The notes under the pieces were generated by a model. That model had not been told where the DNA came from. It searched no databases and saw only the letters and a list, made by a program, of their open reading frames with translations. This document shows positions 42,695-51,624 of a stretch of 64,000 nt of DNA, piece after piece (the first letter of the stretch is position 1; the number at the start of each line of letters is the position of its first letter). Location of the stretch: positions 317,919 through 381,918 of the forward strand of contig CP012849.1 in assembly GCA_002074035.1 (NCBI GenBank). The letters are read 5' to 3'. The DNA is from Candidatus Riesia sp. GBBU. GTDB lineage: Bacteria; Pseudomonadota; Gammaproteobacteria; Enterobacterales; Enterobacteriaceae. The position numbers and the translations under genes were made by a program.

Positions 42695-43517
42695 TTATGG
42701 TTTTCTACCTATTGTAACTCTTTCTTTTTCACCATAATCTAGAAATGATTCAACATTTTTATAATTAAAATCGCAAAATAACTTTCTAACACTTTTACCT
42801 TGATTATATCCATGTTCTAATACTAACCATCCATTATTAAATAATTGTTTACAAGATTTTTTAATAATAATTCTTATATCATTTAATCCAGAACTAGAAG
42901 ATACCAAAGAATGTTTTGGTTCAAATTTTGAATATTCTTTAATATTTGGATAATTTTTACATATATATGGAGGATTACTAACAATAAGATGAAACCTATA
43001 TTTGTTAATTGATTTAAACCAATTACTTTTCATGAATCTTACATTCTTTATTTTTAATCTTCTTGCATTAAGTTTTGCTATTTTTATTATAGAATTCTTT
43101 CTATCTATGCCTAATACTTTGGAATTTTTTCTTTCTTTTGCAATTGAGATAGCTATTGCTCCTGTTCCAGTTCCTAAATCTAGAACTTTATTTATAAAAG
43201 AATCTTTTAATAAGTTTAAAGATATTTCTACAAGACGTTCTGTATCTGATCTTGGAATAAAAGTCTCATTTGAAATAATAAAATTAGAAGACCAAAATTC
43301 CTTTCTCCCTATTAATAAATAGATTGGTTTTCCATTTTTTCTTTCAATTAGCATTTTATTTAAAATTTTTTTTTTTCAGTTTTTCTTCCTGAAATGTTAT
43401 GATATGTGCATATGATTTATTTATTACATTTTTAAGTAAAATTAGAGATTCCATAAATGGATCTTCAGAATCACATAAATAATTCTCTGCTTTTTTTATC
43501 CATTGGTAATACCTCAT
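42695..43517 (-). CDS. prmC: Release factor glutamine methyltransferase, frame broken at an A11 tract
   Basis: Methylates the GGQ glutamine of release factors. The main open frame (42695-43354, 219 residues) holds the SAM-binding GTGTGAIAISIA and catalytic NPPY. The N-terminal domain is present upstream in another frame: it starts MRYYQWIKKAENYL at 43517 and stops after the 11-A run at 43366-43376. One A fewer joins the halves as LKKKILNKMLIERKNGKP, matching the E. coli layout (277 residues). The gene starts 5 bp after prfA. The intact sequence on both sides suggests the gene is still used, perhaps through transcript slippage; a homopolymer sequencing error is also possible. Confidence 0.9.
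43366..43376 (-). other. A11 slippage tract inside prmC
   Basis: Eleven consecutive T on the + strand, so 11 A in the prmC mRNA, exactly where the reading frame breaks. Loss of one A (or gain of two) restores the full protein. Long poly(A) tracts are known to make RNA polymerase slip in AT-rich insect symbionts (shown for Buchnera and Blochmannia). Applying that here is inference. Confidence 0.7.
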
Positions 43518-43522
43518 TAGCA

Positions 43523-44605
43523 TTATTCTCCAAATAGTGAAGATATTTTTTCATCACGATATCTTTTCAAGATTGGATCAATTAACATATCTAAATTTCC
43601 ATTCATTATTTCTGATAATTTGTAAAGTGTTAAATTAATTCTATGATCAGTGATTCTATTCTTATGAAAATTATATGTTCTTATTCTGTCAGATCTTTCA
43701 CCAGATCCAAAAAGTATTTTCTTTTCTAAAGAATGTTTTTTTTGATTTTTCTTCTCTTCAAGAGATTTAATTCTTGCTAATAAAACTGATAATGCTTTTG
43801 ACTTATTTTTATGTTGCGATCTTTCATCTTGACATTCAACTACAATTTTTGTTGGTATGTGTGTAATTCTAATTGCTGAATCTGTAGTATTAACATGTTG
43901 ACCTCCTGCTCCTGAAGATCTAAATTTATCAATTCTTAAATCAGAACTTCTAATTTTATAAATTTCTCTTCTTTCAACTTCTGCAAAAACAGCAACCATA
44001 CAAGAAGACGTATGAATTCTTCCTTGAGATTCTGTTTCAGGAATTCTTTGAACTCTATGACCTCCAGACTCAAATTTTAGTTTTCCATAGGAATTTTTTC
44101 CGAGTATTTTTGCAACAATCTCTTTATATCCTCCATATTGATTTCTAACTTGCATACTAATAATTTCTGTTTTCCATCCACAAATTTCTGAATATTTTGA
44201 ATACATTCTGAATAACTCTCCAACAAATATAGAAGCTTCTTTTCCTCCTGTTCCAGCTTTGATTTCTAAAAAACAATTTCTTTTGTCTTCAATGTCTTCT
44301 GAAATCAATGAGAACTTTATTTTATTTTCTATATTTCTTTTTTCCATTTGAAAAATTCTAAGTTCTTTCTCAGCCATATCTTTCATTTCTTGATCATTAA
44401 GTAGTATTTTTATAGAATCTATTTCTTTTACAATTCTACGCCATTTTGAAAACAGATAGGACAAAGTTGAAACTTTTGCTAATTCTTTACGTAAATGAGA
44501 GATTTGATTAGTATCTAAAGAAACAGAAGAATTTAATAATTTTGATTGAATGTTATCATATTTATTTTTAATGTATTGTAACTTTTTAATTATTGATGAC
44601 TTCAT
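43523..44605 (-). CDS. prfA: Peptide chain release factor 1
   Basis: Terminates translation at UAA and UAG. Length 360 residues, the E. coli length. The stop-recognition tripeptide is PET at about 189-191 (E. coli PAT), with the flanking segments GGHRVQRIP and SQGRIHTS. GGQ is at 234-236 in RSSGAGGQHVN and would be the PrmC substrate. It keeps the prfA-prmC order, but the usual upstream hemA is missing. Confidence 0.97.
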   Translation of the reverse strand: MKSSIIKKLQYIKNKYDNIQSKLLNSSVSLDTNQISHLRKELAKVSTLSYLFSKWRRIVKEIDSIKILLNDQEMKDMAEKELRIFQMEKRNIENKIKFSLISEDIEDKRNCFLEIKAGTGGKEASIFVGELFRMYSKYSEICGWKTEIISMQVRNQYGGYKEIVAKILGKNSYGKLKFESGGHRVQRIPETESQGRIHTSSCMVAVFAEVERREIYKIRSSDLRIDKFRSSGAGGQHVNTTDSAIRITHIPTKIVVECQDERSQHKNKSKALSVLLARIKSLEEKKNQKKHSLEKKILFGSGERSDRIRTYNFHKNRITDHRINLTLYKLSEIMNGNLDMLIDPILKRYRDEKISSLFGE

Positions 44606-45046
44606 TTTGATATCAAAAGGAATAAATTAGTACATTTTACATAAAATCAAAAACTAACACAAACATGAATTATACTTAAAACTTTTAACTAAGTTTATTC
44701 AAAATTTTCAATTTATTAAAACAAACTTTATGTTTAATGCTCTAATTTTCTAATGTACAAATATTTTATAATTAATTTTTAATTTTGTTAGAACTTTCTT
44801 AAAAATATTAATGGTTTTACATAAATTATTGAAAAGTTACATAAAAGGTTCATTTATAGAAATAATTTGAAGTTCCTAGACTTACTAAAATGATCTTTAC
44901 TTGCATATATCAAATGTGAAAAAATATTATTATGTATAGTTTTATGCAAAAATTTAAATTCTTATTTAGAATAAGATACTGCTATTGAGAAACAGAAATA
45001 TTCTTGTTTAAGAAGTTATTTTTTTAAAATATATCTTATAAATAAA
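44606..45046. other. Divergent gene-free spacer at the former hemA/lolB site
   Basis: About 440 bp of AT-rich DNA between prfA (minus) and ispE (plus). In E. coli this boundary holds hemA (before prfA) and lolB (before ispE). I find no open frame or recognisable motif of either. It must contain promoters for both flanking units, but the base composition makes -10-like sequences uninformative. Confidence 0.6.
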
Positions 45047-45892
45047 ATGACAGTTTTTTGGCCGTCACCAGCAAAAATTAATTTATTTTTATATATTATA
45101 GGTCGTAGATATGATGGTTTTCATAATTTACAGACATTAATTCAATTCCTTAAATACGGAGATAAAATTAAAATTATTCCAAGAAAAGATAGAAATATTA
45201 GATTAATTACTCCAATACCAGAAGTTTTATTAAAAGAAAATACTATCATAAAATCTGCTAGTTTATTACAAAGTTACTGTAGATATAAATATCAAGGAGC
45301 AGATATTTACATAAAAAAATCTATACCAATCGGTAGTGGTTTAGGAGGAGAGTCATCTAATGCAGCTACAATTTTATTTGCTTTAAATTATTATTGGAAA
45401 ACAAATCTTAATGATATTCAACTTATTGATATATCTAAGAAAATTGGATCTGAAGTATCATTTTTTATTAAAGGTTTTTCATCTTTTATAAGTATAGACA
45501 AATCTATACCAATAAAACTTAAGAAAAAATGGTATATAATAATATATCCTAAAATAAAAATCTTAACAAAAAAAATCTTTTCTGATCCAGATTTGAAAAG
45601 AAACTCAAAAAAATATTCCTTAAAAGAACTGTTAAACAAACCATTTAAGAATGATTGCGAAGATCTTATAAAGAAAAAATTTCCTAAAATTAGAAAGATA
45701 ATTCTTTTTTTAGAAAAATATAAAAAACCAAGTATTACAGGTACAGGATCTTGTATATTTTTAAGTTTTCAAAATAAATTAGATGCTAATGAACTTTTCA
45801 AAAAAATATCAAAACATCTGTATTGCTTTATTACAGAATCTACAAATATTTCCACTTTACATTCATTTCGTTCTGATTTTTTAAAAGAATGA
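45047..45892 (+). CDS. ispE: 4-diphosphocytidyl-2-C-methyl-D-erythritol kinase
   Basis: GHMP kinase of the MEP isoprenoid pathway; supplies undecaprenyl phosphate precursors among others. Length 281 residues (E. coli 283). The N-terminus [13 protein letters not shown] carries the catalytic Lys at 10. The ATP loop [14 protein letters not shown] is at 94-107. At the position of the catalytic Asp (GADVP in E. coli) it has GSEVS, giving Glu136. A C-terminal GTGSCIF motif is present. It is followed by prs, as in E. coli. Confidence 0.94.
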   Translation: MTVFWPSPAKINLFLYIIGRRYDGFHNLQTLIQFLKYGDKIKIIPRKDRNIRLITPIPEVLLKENTIIKSASLLQSYCRYKYQGADIYIKKSIPIGSGLGGESSNAATILFALNYYWKTNLNDIQLIDISKKIGSEVSFFIKGFSSFISIDKSIPIKLKKKWYIIIYPKIKILTKKIFSDPDLKRNSKKYSLKELLNKPFKNDCEDLIKKKFPKIRKIILFLEKYKKPSITGTGSCIFLSFQNKLDANELFKKISKHLYCFITESTNISTLHSFRSDFLKE

Positions 45893-45936
45893 AATTTAAT
45901 TGTTCGAAATTTTTAATTCAAGAAAAGGACGTTTAT

Positions 45937-46884
45937 ATGTCGGATATGAAAATATTTTCTGGTAACTCTATACCGGAATTAGCTGAGAAAATAGCTAGTC
46001 ATCTTTTTACTTCACTAGGAAAGTCTTCAGTAGGAAGATTTAGCGATGGTGAGACAAATGTACAAATTAATGAAAACGTTCGTGGAAAAGATATTTTTAT
46101 TATACAATCTACTTGTTTTCCTACAAATGATAACTTAATGGAATTACTAATTATGATTGATGCACTAAGACGTTCGTCAGCAGAAAGAATCACTGCAGTA
46201 ATTCCATATTTTGGATACGCCAGACAAGATAGAAGAGTTAGGTCTGCTAGAGTTCCAATAACAGCAAGAGTTGTAGCAAATTTTCTTTCAAACGTTGGAG
46301 TAGATAGAATACTAACAGTAGATCTACATGCTGAACAAATTCAAGGATTTTTTGATGTTCCAGTTGACAATGTATTTGGAAGTTCGGTTCTTCTAGAAGA
46401 TCTCGTAAAAAGAAAATTGAATAATCAAGTTGTAGTTTCTCCTGATATAGGCGGAGTTGTACGTGCTAGAGCAATTGCTAAGTTGTTAAATGACACAGAT
46501 ATAGCAATTATAGACAAGAGAAGACCTAAAGCTAACATATCTCAGGTTATGCATGTTATTGGAGATGTTAAAAATAGAGATTGTATTATTGTTGATGATA
46601 TAATAGATACTGGAACTACAATTTGTGAAGCAGCAAAAATTTTGAAAAAAAATGGTGCGAATCATATTTTTTCTTATGCTACTCATCCAGTTTTTTCAGG
46701 GAACTCTAAAAACAATTTGAACTTGTCTTGTATTGATGAAGTAGTAGTTTGTGATACAATTCCTTTATCTTCAGATATTAAGAAAATTAAAAAAGTTCGT
46801 TCTCTTAGTTTATCAAAAATGCTTGCTGAAGTTATCAGAAGAATAAATAATGAAGAGTCGATTTCTGCAATGTTTGAGTCTTAA
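45937..46884 (+). CDS. prs: Ribose-phosphate pyrophosphokinase
   Basis: Makes PRPP for nucleotide, NAD and amino acid synthesis. From the ATG at 45937, preceded by AAGGA, it is 315 residues, the E. coli length, starting [10 protein letters not shown]. Catalytic KRRPKAN and the PRPP loop [10 protein letters not shown] are intact, and it ends [11 protein letters not shown]. An in-frame ATG at 45889, overlapping the ispE stop as ATGA, would add 16 residues with no family counterpart. It belongs to the ispE-prs unit. Confidence 0.97.
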   Translation: MSDMKIFSGNSIPELAEKIASHLFTSLGKSSVGRFSDGETNVQINENVRGKDIFIIQSTCFPTNDNLMELLIMIDALRRSSAERITAVIPYFGYARQDRRVRSARVPITARVVANFLSNVGVDRILTVDLHAEQIQGFFDVPVDNVFGSSVLLEDLVKRKLNNQVVVSPDIGGVVRARAIAKLLNDTDIAIIDKRRPKANISQVMHVIGDVKNRDCIIVDDIIDTGTTICEAAKILKKNGANHIFSYATHPVFSGNSKNNLNLSCIDEVVVCDTIPLSSDIKKIKKVRSLSLSKMLAEVIRRINNEESISAMFES

Positions 46885-46919
46885 ATAATTTTATATTTTT
46901 AAGAAAATTATTATTCTAT

Positions 46920-47492
46920 ATGAAAAAAACTTATCTAAAAAATTTAAAAAAATTTTTTCTTTCTAAGATAGAATTAATAGTTGGATTATCTAATCCTGGA
47001 AAGAAATACGCTTTAACTAGACATAGCGTTGGTGCTTGGTACGTTCAAATGCTTTCGAAAGTCTTTAATAAAAAGTTAAAAATAGATAAAAAATTACATG
47101 GATATACAGCAGAAATATTTTTCAAAAATAAAAAGATTAAATTGTTAGTTCCTAATACTTATATGAATTTGAGTGGAAATTCAATTTTAAAAGCTTCGTA
47201 TATCTACAAAATAGATCCTAACAAAATACTTATAGCTCATGATGAAATATATTTAAGCTTTGGGAGAACTTATTTCCAAATTGGAGGTTCTAGTAATGGG
47301 CATAATGGAATAAAAAACATAAAAAAAAAATTAGGTGAAAAAAAAAATTTTTATAGATTAAAGATAGGTATAGGAAACAAATTACTCAATAATACTAATA
47401 TTGCAGATTTTGTGTTGTCAAGACCTTCTTTAGTTGAAAGAAAAAAAATCTTAAATGCCATAAGACAAGAAATAAATTTCTTGTTTTTTTAA
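46920..47492 (+). CDS. pth: Peptidyl-tRNA hydrolase
   Basis: Recycles tRNA from drop-off peptidyl-tRNA. Length 190 residues (E. coli 194). VGLSNPGKKYALTRHSVGAW contains catalytic His35 and an Asn near 25. VPNTYMNLSG and the HDE segment in IAHDEIYLSFG are present. A basic lead of about 12 residues precedes the usual start, and the C-terminal helix is shortened. It ends 7 bp from the convergent alr stop. Confidence 0.95.
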   Translation: MKKTYLKNLKKFFLSKIELIVGLSNPGKKYALTRHSVGAWYVQMLSKVFNKKLKIDKKLHGYTAEIFFKNKKIKLLVPNTYMNLSGNSILKASYIYKIDPNKILIAHDEIYLSFGRTYFQIGGSSNGHNGIKNIKKKLGEKKNFYRLKIGIGNKLLNNTNIADFVLSRPSLVERKKILNAIRQEINFLFF

Positions 47493-47499
47493 ACAACTT

Positions 47500-48576
47500 C
47501 TATATGTATTTCCTCTTTATAAGAGGATTTATTCCAGAAAGTAATTCATATTGACTAATCTTTGTGTAAGATGCAACTTTCTCAACAGGTAACTTATCAC
47601 CCCAAATAATTACTTCATCTCCAATACAAAAATTTTTCTTATTTCCCAAATTTACAGATATCATATTCATTGATATTTTTCCAACTATAGGAACTTTTTT
47701 TTCTTTTATTAATACATATGATCCATGTTTTATATTAGGATAACCATCATAATATCCAATAGCAACTATTCCAATATATGTATTTTTACTACTTATCCAT
47801 GCTTCATCATATCCAATTGAATCTCCAATTCTACATTTTTTAATAGAAATCAAAACAGACTTCAATGTCATTGCTTGCTTAAGTCCAAGATTTTTGCAAT
47901 TTTTTTCAATTATCGGAGATACTCCATACATTATTATTCCAGGACGTACAAAATCCAAATAAGAATTTCTACAAAATATAATACCTAATGAAGAAGCTAT
48001 AGATTTTCTACCATTTCTTTTATTTATAAGTTCATTAAAATAGTTAAGTCTTTTATTAATTTTACTATAAAAGTTAATTTTAGAGTATCCAAAATGTCCT
48101 ATAAAATTTATTGGTTTTTTTACATTTTTTAAACTTTTTAACTTTTTATAAAAGAGTTCCAGTTCTTCCATTCTAAAACCTAGTCTGTGCATTCCAATAT
48201 CTAATTTCATCCAAATACATATAGGTTTATCTAGACGTACTTCTTCTAAATATTTAATTTGTGTTTCATTGTGTATGACAACTTCAATGTTATATTTGCT
48301 AATCAAAAATATTTCTTCGATATCAAAAAATCCCTCTAATAAGATAATTGGTTTTACAATTCCATTTTTTCTTAATTCTATAGCTTCTTCAATATATATA
48401 AGACCGAAATATTCTGTAAGATCTTGAATAATTTTAGATGTTTCCAACAAACCATGTCCATAAGCATTAGACTTTACTATAGAAATTATTCCTGTATTAC
48501 AAACAAAATTTCTAATTTTTTTTAAATTATTACGTAGCAATTTTTTGTGAATTATAACAGTGATAGGATTTTTCAA
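47500..48576 (-). CDS. alr: Alanine racemase
   Basis: PLP enzyme that makes D-alanine for peptidoglycan. Length 358 residues (E. coli 359). The Schiff-base Lys is K35 in IVKSNAYGHG, and the opposing Tyr is in SIGYDEAW at about residue 256. WMKLDIGMHRLGF and GKISMNMISVNLG match the family. It lies 33 bp after dnaB, as in the E. coli dnaB-alr pair, and supplies the Ddl encoded at 53320-54237. Confidence 0.96.
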   Translation of the reverse strand: MKNPITVIIHKKLLRNNLKKIRNFVCNTGIISIVKSNAYGHGLLETSKIIQDLTEYFGLIYIEEAIELRKNGIVKPIILLEGFFDIEEIFLISKYNIEVVIHNETQIKYLEEVRLDKPICIWMKLDIGMHRLGFRMEELELFYKKLKSLKNVKKPINFIGHFGYSKINFYSKINKRLNYFNELINKRNGRKSIASSLGIIFCRNSYLDFVRPGIIMYGVSPIIEKNCKNLGLKQAMTLKSVLISIKKCRIGDSIGYDEAWISSKNTYIGIVAIGYYDGYPNIKHGSYVLIKEKKVPIVGKISMNMISVNLGNKKNFCIGDEVIIWGDKLPVEKVASYTKISQYELLSGINPLIKRKYI

Positions 48577-48609
48577 AGTAATCTCTTGGATTTTGAATAG
48601 TCTGTTATT

Positions 48610-50004
48610 CTATATAACTTCAGTATAATTATCAAATCTTGAAAATTTACCATTAAAAGTTAGCGTTACTTTCCCAGTTGGTCCATTTCTATGTTTACTA
48701 ATAATAATTTCTGCTATTCCTTTCAAATTAGAACGATCATTATACATTTCGTCTCTATAAATAAACATAATTAAATCTGCATCTTGTTCAATTGAGCCAG
48801 ATTCTCTAAGATCTGAATTAACAGGTTTTTTGTCTGATCGTTGTTCCAAACTACGATTAAGTTGAGATAATGCTATTACTGGTATTTTTAGTTCTCTTGC
48901 TAAAGATTTTAAAGATCTAGATATTTCAGCAATCTCTAAAGTTCTATTCTCAAATGACGAAGATACTCGCATAAGTTGAAGATAATCAATCATAATCAAA
49001 CTTAATCCACTATGTTCATGATATATTCTTCTTGCTCTTGAACGAATTTCAGATGGCGTTAATCTAGAAGAGTCATCAATATACATATTTTTTTTCTTCA
49101 TTAACAGTTGTATAGTACTGTAAATTCTTGCCCAATCTTCATCATCTAATTTACCTGTTCTAATTTTTGTTTGTTCAACTCTTGATAAAGAAGATAACAT
49201 ACGGATTATGATTTGATTCGCTGGCATTTCTAAACTAAAAATAAGAACTGGTTTTTTTCTTATCATAGACACATATTCACATATATTCATTGCAAACATC
49301 GTTTTGCCCATTGATGGACGAGCTGCTATGATAATTAGATCAGAATTTTGTAAACCAGTGATTTTTTTATCTAAATCGTGATATCCTGTAGAAACTCCAG
49401 TTACTACTTGTTTAGGATTATGATAAATTTTTTTTATTGTCTCCATTGTATTTGACAAAATTTCTTCAATATTCTTTGGACCATCATTTTTTTTTACTCT
49501 ATTCTCTGCTATTTGAAATACAAATGATTCAGCTAAATCTAATAGTTCTTCACTTTCTCTTCCTTGAGGATAATATCCTAAATCAGCTATTTGATTTGCT
49601 ACATTAATTATATCTCTAATAACAGATTTTTCTCGAACTATGTTAATATAAGCGTTAATATTCGCTGCACTAGGAGTATTTTTTATCAATTCTGCTAAGT
49701 ATGCAAACCCTCCGATTTTTTCTAAGAGTCCTTCTCTTTCTAAATGTTCAGAAAGTGTAATTAAATCAATTGGTTGATTTTTTTCAAAAAGCTTTTGAAT
49801 TTCAGAAAATATTATTCTATGTTGAATATGAAAAAAATCTTTATTAGCTATTTTGTCAATTGTTTGATCAAATTTTTTATTATCTAACATTATTCCGCCA
49901 ATTACTGATTGTTCTGCTTCTATAGAGTATGGAGGAACTTTAAGTTGATTAAACTCTTTTTCAGTCTTTCCTAAAGATGAAGAGATTACGAATTTTCTTT
50001 TCAT
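48610..50004 (-). CDS. dnaB: Replicative DNA helicase DnaB
   Basis: Hexameric 5'-3' helicase of the replication fork. Length 464 residues (E. coli 471). The N-terminal domain begins with PPYSIEAEQSVIGGIMLD (24-41). Walker A is ARPSMGKT at 228-235. The RecA-like core continues with PVLIFSLEMP, the Walker B LIMIDYLQLM and the LRESGSIEQDADLIMFIYRDE block. It is the only replication gene in the window. Confidence 0.97.
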   Translation of the reverse strand: MKRKFVISSSLGKTEKEFNQLKVPPYSIEAEQSVIGGIMLDNKKFDQTIDKIANKDFFHIQHRIIFSEIQKLFEKNQPIDLITLSEHLEREGLLEKIGGFAYLAELIKNTPSAANINAYINIVREKSVIRDIINVANQIADLGYYPQGRESEELLDLAESFVFQIAENRVKKNDGPKNIEEILSNTMETIKKIYHNPKQVVTGVSTGYHDLDKKITGLQNSDLIIIAARPSMGKTMFAMNICEYVSMIRKKPVLIFSLEMPANQIIIRMLSSLSRVEQTKIRTGKLDDEDWARIYSTIQLLMKKKNMYIDDSSRLTPSEIRSRARRIYHEHSGLSLIMIDYLQLMRVSSSFENRTLEIAEISRSLKSLARELKIPVIALSQLNRSLEQRSDKKPVNSDLRESGSIEQDADLIMFIYRDEMYNDRSNLKGIAEIIISKHRNGPTGKVTLTFNGKFSRFDNYTEVI

Positions 50005-50198
50005 TATAATTTTCTCGTTTTTGTTTCTAATAAAAGAGTATAAAATTTTGTTCTAACAATAGAAATTTATATGAAATATCTTACATATTTTATAATTTTT
50101 ATTTTTAAGGCAATTTGGAATTGTTATTTTTTGATATCATTTGTCTATTTTTAAATTTACAAAAATTTTAATACTTCAAATCATAAATATACATACAT

Positions 50199-50723
50199 TT
50201 ACAATAATTGTAGATTTTTTTTTCTATTGAAAAGGCCAACTTTTAAATCTTTTGCTGTATAAATTACTTTCTTATCTATTAATACTTCTCCGTCTGCTAT
50301 TCCAACAATTAATCTTCTTTTTATAATTCTTTTCATATGAACTAAATATGTAACTTTATGATCAGATGGTAAAATTTGTCCGACAAATTTTACTTCTTTA
50401 ACTCCTAATGCTCTTCCTTTTCCATTTGATCCAATCCATCCAAGATAGAATCCAACTAATTGCCACATTGCATCTAATCCTAAACATCCAGGCATAACAG
50501 GATCATTATTAAAATGACATTTAAAGAACCATAAACTTGGTTTTATAATCAATTCTGCTTCTATAAAACCTTTTTTAAATTTTCCTTGTTTCTCTTGAAT
50601 TTTCAAAATACGATCTATCATTAACATTTTACCTGTAGGTAATGGAGGTCCGTATTTCCCAAACAATATACCTTTTCCTGATTTTTTTAAATCTTCTTTG
50701 CTATAACTTTTCTTTTTATGCAT
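50199..50723 (-). CDS. fabA: 3-hydroxydecanoyl-ACP dehydratase/isomerase
   Basis: Dehydrates and isomerises the C10 intermediate, committing carbon to unsaturated fatty acids. Length 174 residues (E. coli 172). The active-site pair is H70 (FFKCHF) and D84 ([10 protein letters not shown]). [20 protein letters not shown] is nearly identical to E. coli. It stands alone between dnaB and tusE. Its presence implies the symbiont still makes its own membrane lipids, using FabB elsewhere. Confidence 0.97.
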   Translation of the reverse strand: MHKKKSYSKEDLKKSGKGILFGKYGPPLPTGKMLMIDRILKIQEKQGKFKKGFIEAELIIKPSLWFFKCHFNNDPVMPGCLGLDAMWQLVGFYLGWIGSNGKGRALGVKEVKFVGQILPSDHKVTYLVHMKRIIKRRLIVGIADGEVLIDKKVIYTAKDLKVGLFNRKKNLQLL

Positions 50724-50977
50724 TCTTTATTTCTTTTTAGTCTTTAATAGAAAACTTATTTTGAATTCTAATTGTCATATTACTATAATATTTTATATTT
50801 TTTTGATATCGACGAACCTATATCTTATAGACTTTAAAAAAATGTATTTATAAAATTTCTTAAGATCTGAATTTAATTTTTTATTAATGAATTAAATTTT
50901 TTAACTTACTTTAATAATTTAATATCTTGATCAATATTTTGAATTTAGTTTAAAAAATGCCGGAAAAACTTTAAGAG

Positions 50978-51286
50978 TTAAATACATTTTGTAGGTTTTG
51001 GAATTCCTGCCATTTTAGCAGCTTGTTTAGCTATTCCATTAGGAAACAACTTATATAAATACATGCTATCAATTTTTTTATTTTTCGATATAGCTTTTAT
51101 TAGCATACGAGATGTAGGAGAAGTATTGAATTTTAAAAAAAAATTTCTAATAAACATTATAATTTTCCAATGTTCATCAGTAAGTAATATGTTATCTTGT
51201 TCCGCTATTAAATAAGCGAAAGATTTATTCCATTTTTTTCCATTTTTTATATATCCGTTTGAATCAGTATCAAATTTATTTTTCAT
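50978..51286 (-). CDS. tusE: Sulfur relay protein TusE
   Basis: Accepts sulfur from TusD and hands it to MnmA for tRNA 2-thiouridine. Length 102 residues (E. coli 109). FDTDSNGYIKNG, the segment DEHWKIIMFIRNFFLKFNTSP near 37-57, and the C-terminal AGIPKPTKCI are diagnostic; the penultimate Cys (101) is the active residue. It is adjacent to tRNA-Ser(UGA), as tusE-yccA-serT in E. coli, with yccA lost. Confidence 0.95.
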   Translation of the reverse strand: MKNKFDTDSNGYIKNGKKWNKSFAYLIAEQDNILLTDEHWKIIMFIRNFFLKFNTSPTSRMLIKAISKNKKIDSMYLYKLFPNGIAKQAAKMAGIPKPTKCI

Positions 51287-51437
51287 ATTAAAATTTATCT
51301 AATCTTATTTTCTACAAAAAATTTTTAAGTTACCTAAATAAAATCTTATAAAATTTAACATTTAATGTATTGTTAAAGTTTATTATAAAATAAAGAGTTT
51401 TGCAAAATAATTGAATATCAATTATATTTATACATTT

Positions 51438-51522
51438 GGAGGAGTGGCCGAGTGGATTAAGGCAACGGTCTTGAAAACCGTCGATGAGAAATCATCCGTG
51501 AGTTCGAATCTCTCCTCCTCCG
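51438..51522 (+). tRNA. serT: tRNA-Ser (UGA anticodon)
   Basis: Class II tRNA: acceptor GGAGGAG pairs with CTCCTCC, the anticodon loop is CTTGAAA between ACGGT and ACCGT, and the T-loop is TTCGAAT. The T-stem GTGAG/CTCTC has one U-U mismatch. Discriminator G, no CCA encoded. It matches E. coli serT in sequence type and neighbourhood. Confidence 0.95.
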
Positions 51523-51624
51523 ATTTAAAATTCTGCAATTTTAAATTGATCTAAAAATGTTTTGGTTTTTAATTACTACATTAGTTAAATTAAATTTAAC
51601 TTTTCTAAATTATTTAGAATGTTT

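Noticed and set aside
44030-44040. RF1 stop-recognition tripeptide is PET rather than PAT, considered as a hint of stop-codon change
   Set aside because: The outer Pro and Thr are kept, variation at the middle position is tolerated in the family, and TAA, TAG and TGA are all used as normal stops here.
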